A DNA stretch of 64,000 nt from Planctomycetaceae bacterium (lineage in GTDB: Bacteria; Planctomycetota; Planctomycetia; Pirellulales; PALSA-1355): contig PLYM01000267.1 of assembly GCA_003153375.1 (NCBI GenBank), positions 1 through 64,000 on the forward strand, read 5' to 3'. Positions within the stretch are counted from its first letter, which is position 1, and each line of letters starts with the position of its first letter. A model generated the notes under the pieces. It ran no database searches. It saw nothing but the letters and a program-made list of their open reading frames with translations, and had not been told where the DNA came from. Below, piece by piece: positions 60,204 to 64,000 of this stretch. The translations under genes were made by a program, and so were the position numbers.

Positions 60204-61175
60204 ATGTGTCCCAGCCCCGTCATCGAGGTTGTCGCTCCCAGCCGTTTGCACTTCGGCATGTTCGCCTTCGGCGGTCATGTCGGGCGACAGTTTGGCGGCG
60301 TGGGCACGATGGTCGAGCAACCCGGGGTGCGGCTGCGAGTAATCGCCGCCGAGCGATTCGCGTCTGGCGGTCCGCTAAGCGAACGCGTGCAACGGGTTGC
60401 CCAGCGCGTGGCCGAGGCTTGGGGCACGCCCGAGTTGCCGCACTGCACGATCGAAGTGCTGCACGCGGCGCCGGAGCATGTCGGGCTTGGCACCGGCACG
60501 CAACTGGCGCTGGCGGTCGCGGCGGGCTTGCAAGCGTTTTCGGGCGGTACGCCGTTGCCGCCGGAACAGCTGGCCGAACTGGCCGGACGTGGCGAGCGCT
60601 CGGCGATTGGCACGCACGGCTTTGCGCACGGCGGCTTGATCGTCGAAGGAGGCAAGTTGCCCGGCGAGGCCGTGTCACCGCTCGAAGAACGGATCGAACT
60701 GCCCGCGGCGTGGCGTTTCGTGTTGATCTGGCCGGCGGGAGAACGCGGTCTCTCGGGCGAGGTCGAGCGGACGGCGTTTCGCGAATTGCCGCCCGTCGAC
60801 GAGCAGACGACCGCCCGCCTGCGCCAGGAAGTTGCCAGTGAATTGTTGCCGGCGGCGCGCGAGGGCTCGTTCGGGCGGTTCAGCGAAAGCCTCTATCGCT
60901 TCGGCCATCAGGCGGGCATGTGCTTCGCCGCGCGGCAGGGTGGACCCTTTGCCAGCTCGAAGGTCGAACGACTCGTGCAGGCGATTCGCGAGCTGGGCGT
61001 GTGCGGCGTCGGCCAAAGCTCGTGGGGGCCGGCGATTTTTGCCGTGCTCGAGAATGAAGTGACGGCCGCCGATTTTGTCGCGCGGATTCATGCGCAACTC
61101 GATCCGGGCGCTACGCTGCTGGTGACCGAGCCCAATTCGCGTGGCGCACGGGTTACCTCGGGGTCGGCACCATGA
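60204..61175 (+). CDS. Beta-ribofuranosylaminobenzene 5'-phosphate synthase
   Basis: 323 aa of the GHMP-kinase-like beta-RFAP synthase family. VVAPSRLHFGMFAFGG start, phosphate loop EHVGLGTGTQLALAVAAG, and SRLHFGMF/GERSAIGTHGFAHGGLIVEGG are typical. It condenses p-aminobenzoate with phosphoribosyl pyrophosphate, releasing CO2 and PPi, and so forms the C-riboside link of tetrahydromethanopterin. With pabB and pabA in the same operon, the substrate source is encoded alongside. It is the clearest sign that this planctomycete makes H4MPT-type cofactor. The stop overlaps the next start as ATGA. Confidence 0.9.
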   Translation: MCPSPVIEVVAPSRLHFGMFAFGGHVGRQFGGVGTMVEQPGVRLRVIAAERFASGGPLSERVQRVAQRVAEAWGTPELPHCTIEVLHAAPEHVGLGTGTQLALAVAAGLQAFSGGTPLPPEQLAELAGRGERSAIGTHGFAHGGLIVEGGKLPGEAVSPLEERIELPAAWRFVLIWPAGERGLSGEVERTAFRELPPVDEQTTARLRQEVASELLPAAREGSFGRFSESLYRFGHQAGMCFAARQGGPFASSKVERLVQAIRELGVCGVGQSSWGPAIFAVLENEVTAADFVARIHAQLDPGATLLVTEPNSRGARVTSGSAP

Positions 61176-61588
61176 AGACCATGAAAGAATCGGCCGGCAC
61201 GTTGTTGTATCGACGTGGCGCCGAGGGCCTCGAGGTGCTGCTGGTGCACCCTTCGGGCAATTACAATCGTCACAAGCCGTGGAGCATTCCCAAGGGCCTG
61301 CCCGATCCGGGCGAAACGCTGGAAGACGCGGCCCGGCGCGAAACGCTGGAAGAGGCCGGCGTCATGGCTGGCACGCTGACGGAATTAGGGTCGATCGTCT
61401 ATACGAAGAGCCGCAAGCGGGTGCATGCTTTTGCGGGCACGGTGGCCGAAGGCGAGCCAACATGCGCATCGTGGGAGGTCGATCGGGCGGAGTATGTAAC
61501 GCTCGAGCGAGCTCGCGAGCTGCTGCACCCCGAGCAGCAGCCGTTTCTGGACCGGCTGGTAGAAATGCTGCAAGCGATGGAATCCTAG
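61172..61588 (+). CDS. Nudix hydrolase
   Basis: 138 aa, one Nudix domain. The Nudix box is intact: GLPDPGETLEDAARRE followed by TLEEAGV, with all metal-binding Glu residues (GX5EX7REUXEEXGU). ESAGTLLYRRGAEGLEVLLVHP and WSIPKG are typical of the diadenosine-tetraphosphate or general NTP-type branch. ATGA overlap with the beta-RFAP synthase gene suggests co-translation, so a pterin-triphosphate or PRPP-related substrate is conceivable. That is inference; such enzymes are often promiscuous. Confidence 0.88.
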   Translation: MKTMKESAGTLLYRRGAEGLEVLLVHPSGNYNRHKPWSIPKGLPDPGETLEDAARRETLEEAGVMAGTLTELGSIVYTKSRKRVHAFAGTVAEGEPTCASWEVDRAEYVTLERARELLHPEQQPFLDRLVEMLQAMES

Positions 61589-61622
61589 GCAGCGCGGCAA
61601 ATAGCTCCCACCCAGGCAAGCT

Positions 61623-62312
61623 CTACTTTGGACTTTCGGCGCCGAGACGGCGGACCTTGATGTCGCGCAGGGCGGCGGTCGTGGCGTAGCAGGCGATGCC
61701 CAGGGGGCGCGAGAGTTCGACTTCGCCGCGGATCGAGATCTTGCGATCCTTGAGCGGCAGGTCGACCATCTGCTTCTTGTCGAGCCAGGCTTCGATTTTC
61801 TCTTTGCCGACGCGGACGCGGATGGTGTACCAGCGGTTGCTCTCGAAATCCTGGTAGCGGGTGGTTTCGTTTTCCGAGGCGTCGCTGCCGTCGATGCTCG
61901 AGAGGCCGACCACGCCGCCACCCCAACCGCCGACGATGAAGCTGCACGGCGAATCGCCCACCGGGAACGTCAGGCCGCAAAAGAAATCGCTGCCGCCAAC
62001 CCGCATGGCCTCGAGCGAGACTTCGTAATCGGTCTTGGGAAAGTCCTGGGTGAGCGTGATGCCCGACATCGGGGCGCCGGCCGCGATGATGATCCGGGCG
62101 TCTTTTACTTCGACGTCGCCCTCGCCGCCAAAGGCGGTCTTCTTCCAGCCCTTGAGCGACTTGCCGTCGAACAGCGCCTTCCAGGCCAGTGGAGCTGCCG
62201 GCTGCTCGGCACGTGCCGTCGAAAACGGGCCAAAGCCCGCGAAAAGCGCGCAGGCGACGACCAGATAGAGGGCCCCATGGAGGATATTGCCGCGAAAAAT
62301 GTCTGCTGACAT
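61623..62312 (-). CDS. Secreted DUF1080 (3-keto-disaccharide hydrolase-type) protein
   Basis: 229 aa. Signal region about 8-35 (LYLVVACALFAGF... ending TARA). The mature part is one concanavalin-like DUF1080 domain: WKALFDGKSLKGWKKTAFGG at the start, DARIIIAAGAPMSGITLT, DYEVSLEAMRVGGSDFFCGLTFPVG, and NRWYTIRVRVGKEKIEAWLDKKQMVD, ending IACYATTAALRDIKVR. The family is very abundant in Planctomycetes; a few members act on sugars. Start at ATG 62312; 38 codons upstream are open but precede the signal. Converges with the Nudix gene. Confidence 0.85.
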   Translation of the reverse strand: MSADIFRGNILHGALYLVVACALFAGFGPFSTARAEQPAAPLAWKALFDGKSLKGWKKTAFGGEGDVEVKDARIIIAAGAPMSGITLTQDFPKTDYEVSLEAMRVGGSDFFCGLTFPVGDSPCSFIVGGWGGGVVGLSSIDGSDASENETTRYQDFESNRWYTIRVRVGKEKIEAWLDKKQMVDLPLKDRKISIRGEVELSRPLGIACYATTAALRDIKVRRLGAESPK

Positions 62313-62557
62313 GCGATGGAAACCTTGGGGTCGGAAGTGCGAAACGGCCACCGGCGGTTGCCCTGGGGCCGCTGGATTGTGGAAGATGCCGACCGCTAAA
62401 ATACTGCCCAAGCACCAGACCGGCAAGGAATTTACGATTAAAAGGCAAAACCACTTGGTCGGCGGGCGTGGGCGATTAAAATGGAGCGGTCATCCCGCCG
62501 AGATCGCAGCCCGCCGCGAACGAAACTCCCGAGACGCAGCAGCAAGGAAATTCTCTC

Positions 62558-63403
62558 ATGTCGAATCAAGTGGCCTGGTCGTTGAAGATCGCCGTCGTGG
62601 CCGTGGCCCTGGTGGGCTTTGCCCGGCAGCAAGCCTTTGGCGTCGTGTTTCCCGACAAGAACCTGGAAGCCGCGCTACGGGCGCTGGTTTTTGAGAAGCG
62701 GGACAAGCCCGACGAGTTGACCGACGACGATCTGCGCAAGATTTCGACGCTGGAGGCCAAGGGCAAGAAGATTCAGAACCTCTCTGGCCTGGAAAAGTGT
62801 ACGAACCTGCTGTTGATCGATCTGTCGAACAACGAGATCAGCGATTTGTCGCCGATCAAGAGCCTGGCGAGCTTGCAATCGCTAAGCCTGGCGCAGAACA
62901 AGATCAGCGACCTGACGCCGCTGATGGAACTGAACAAGTTGCAGTATCTGAACCTGTCGAACAACGACATCCGCGCCTTGCAGCCGTTGAGCGCCATGAC
63001 CAAGCTGTCGGCGCTTTACCTGGCCGAGAACAAGATCGTCGAGCTGGCGCCGCTGGCTGGCCTGGCGGGTCTGTCGTCGTTGGACCTGGCCAAGAATCAG
63101 GTGGTCGACATCAAGCCGTTGGGCAACATCGCGCGGCTCTCGGTGCTTAAACTGAGCGACAACGCGATCGAAGACATCACGCCGGCCACCCAGCACCCGC
63201 CGCAAAGCATGCTGCTGATCGAGCGCAACAAGATCGCCGACCTGACGGCGCTGGTGACCGTGGCCAAGGCCGATGCCGACGGACGGAAGAACTTTGCCCC
63301 CTTCCTGCGGCTCTACCTGACCGGCAACCCGCTGTCGGACGCGGCCAAGAACGATCAATTGGCCGCGCTGAAGACCGCCGGCGTGCGGGTCGAGAATCAG
63401 TAG
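62558..63403 (+). CDS. Exported leucine-rich repeat protein (SDS22/internalin-like)
   Basis: 281 aa. Signal peptide about 1-28. A cap (VVFPDKNLEAALRALVFEKRD, LTDDDLRKISTLEAKGKKIQNLSGLE) is followed by about seven repeats of 22 aa with consensus LxxLxLxxNxIxDLxPL (LLLIDLSNNEISDLSPIKSL, LQSLSLAQNKISDLTPLMEL, LQYLNLSNNDIRALQPLSAM, LSALYLAENKIVELAPLAGL, LSSLDLAKNQVVDIKPLGNI, LSVLKLSDNAIEDIT). The layout equals the internalin/SDS22 LRR class, a protein-binding scaffold. AAGGA before ATG. The partner is unknown. Confidence 0.88.
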   Translation: MSNQVAWSLKIAVVAVALVGFARQQAFGVVFPDKNLEAALRALVFEKRDKPDELTDDDLRKISTLEAKGKKIQNLSGLEKCTNLLLIDLSNNEISDLSPIKSLASLQSLSLAQNKISDLTPLMELNKLQYLNLSNNDIRALQPLSAMTKLSALYLAENKIVELAPLAGLAGLSSLDLAKNQVVDIKPLGNIARLSVLKLSDNAIEDITPATQHPPQSMLLIERNKIADLTALVTVAKADADGRKNFAPFLRLYLTGNPLSDAAKNDQLAALKTAGVRVENQ

Positions 63404-63413
63404 TCGCCTGACG

Positions 63414-64000
63414 ATGATCATCGACGTCCACAGTCATGCCTGGCACTTTCCCGACCATTTTGGCGAGGACTTCGTGGCCGAAGCGCGGCGGGCCAAGGCC
63501 GGGGGCGAAGTCGACCTGACGGTGCGCTACGAGGACTATCGTCGGCAAGCGCCCGCCGAGACGCGCACGATCGTTTTCGGCGGCAAGGCCCGGCTGTGTG
63601 GGCTGTGGGTCGATGACGCTTACGTGGCCGAGTACGTCGCGGCGCATCCCGACACGTTGATCGGCTTTCTGTCGGTCGATCCGACGCAAGCCGGTTGGGA
63701 GCGCGAGCTGCACGTCGGACACCAGGAGCTGGGGCTGCGTGGCATCAAGCTGATGCCGATGTATGCCGGGTTTCGGCCCGATGATACGCTGCTCGATCCG
63801 CTGTGGAACTATGCCACGCGCCATGCGCTGCCGGTGTTGCTGCACACGGGCACGACATTTTTGTCGCGGGCGCCGCTGGAGTACACGCTGCCCCGGCACT
63901 TGGATCGCGTGGCGATTCGCTTTCCCGAGGTGAAGATCATCATGGCCCATCTGGGCCATCCGTTCGAAGGCGAGTGCGTGGTCGTGGCGCGAAAGCATCC
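63414..64000 (+). CDS. Amidohydrolase family protein, 3' end beyond the window
   Basis: 195 codons are visible. It begins MIIDVHSHAWHFPDHFGED, with the first metal motif HxH; then IGFLSVDPTQAGWERELH, ELGLRGIKLMPMYAGFRPDD (the family 'GxxGxKLxP' segment), LPVLLHTGTTF (metal His) and VKIIMAHLGHPFEGECV (second metal His). This is the amidohydrolase-2 type, often decarboxylases or hydrolases acting on aromatic or keto acids. The substrate is unknown. The ATG at 63414 lies 10 nt after the LRR stop, so the two may be co-transcribed. The reading frame is unbroken to the window end. Confidence 0.88.
   Translation, partial: MIIDVHSHAWHFPDHFGEDFVAEARRAKAGGEVDLTVRYEDYRRQAPAETRTIVFGGKARLCGLWVDDAYVAEYVAAHPDTLIGFLSVDPTQAGWERELHVGHQELGLRGIKLMPMYAGFRPDDTLLDPLWNYATRHALPVLLHTGTTFLSRAPLEYTLPRHLDRVAIRFPEVKIIMAHLGHPFEGECVVVARKH

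Noticed and set aside
1-64000. CRISPR arrays, rRNA genes, intact tRNA genes, prophage, restriction or toxin-antitoxin genes
   Set aside because: Looked for direct-repeat/spacer patterns and characteristic proteins and found none that hold up.

Overview
The window reads as chromosomal DNA of a GC-rich planctomycete, probably of the Pirellulales type. The evidence is lineage-typical families: DUF1501, a PVC-type cytochrome with CHRCH haem site, a large extracellular protein starting with the LEPLESRHLLSA motif, PEP-CTERM proteins, DUF1080, PQQ-like propellers, small 'KRRWF' membrane proteins, and bacterial tetrahydromethanopterin (H4MPT) biosynthesis genes. No rRNA, intact tRNA, CRISPR array or phage block was found. 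Dense GC-rich coding produces many long antisense ORFs, which I left out.

Layout. 1-742: decayed edge with a frameshifted dinB start, palindromes and a 5' half of a tRNA-Ser. 743-8530: acyl-CoA catabolism of the leucine/isovalerate or acyclic-terpene type (AtuA-like protein, biotin carboxylase, carboxyltransferase and acyl-CoA dehydrogenase on the minus strand; a LiuC/AtuE-like hydratase diverging). 8553-14340: sugar-lactone oxidase, acyl-CoA ligase, di-haem oxidoreductase, DUF1501. 14341-16885: repeat-rich accessory patch with mosaic inverted repeats, a G-quadruplex candidate, REP-like hairpins, the tail of a RAYT/IS200-type transposase, and a DDE insertion sequence with about 40-bp inverted ends. 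16886-21429: a KdpD/KdpE-like pair without kdpFABC, then an ammonium transporter with a strong terminator. 21624-29912: secreted proteins (three PEP-CTERM, a duplicated-domain lipoprotein, a Gly/His-rich TPR protein, an LEPLESR protein). 30336-36343: small conserved proteins, an STN-domain protein, a HEAT/TPR protein and glpD-glpK. 36486-44209: small membrane proteins (one TatA-like), an MFS permease, an outer-membrane-type protein, and two PLP trans-sulfuration enzymes separated by a MITE-like inverted repeat. 44329-55073: SulP-carbonic anhydrase fusion, lipoproteins, a large membrane-bound-dehydrogenase/cytochrome, a PQQ-like propeller protein, and a stand-alone malonyltransferase-like protein. 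55274-61588: a tight operon for H4MPT-type cofactor synthesis: non-canonical SDR, DUF6513/DHPS-like, pabB, pabA, DUF447, beta-RFAP synthase, Nudix. 61623-64000: DUF1080, a leucine-rich repeat protein and the start of an amidohydrolase.

How genes work together. The strongest pathway inference is that pabBA make p-aminobenzoate, the substrate of the beta-RFAP synthase in the same operon, so chorismate is committed to the C1 carrier H4MPT locally. glpD-glpK form a glycerol module. The two cystathionine-synthase-like enzymes probably act in methionine/cysteine metabolism behind a leader that contains a terminator. The KdpDE-like pair directly precedes amt on the same strand, but a regulatory link is only suggested by position.
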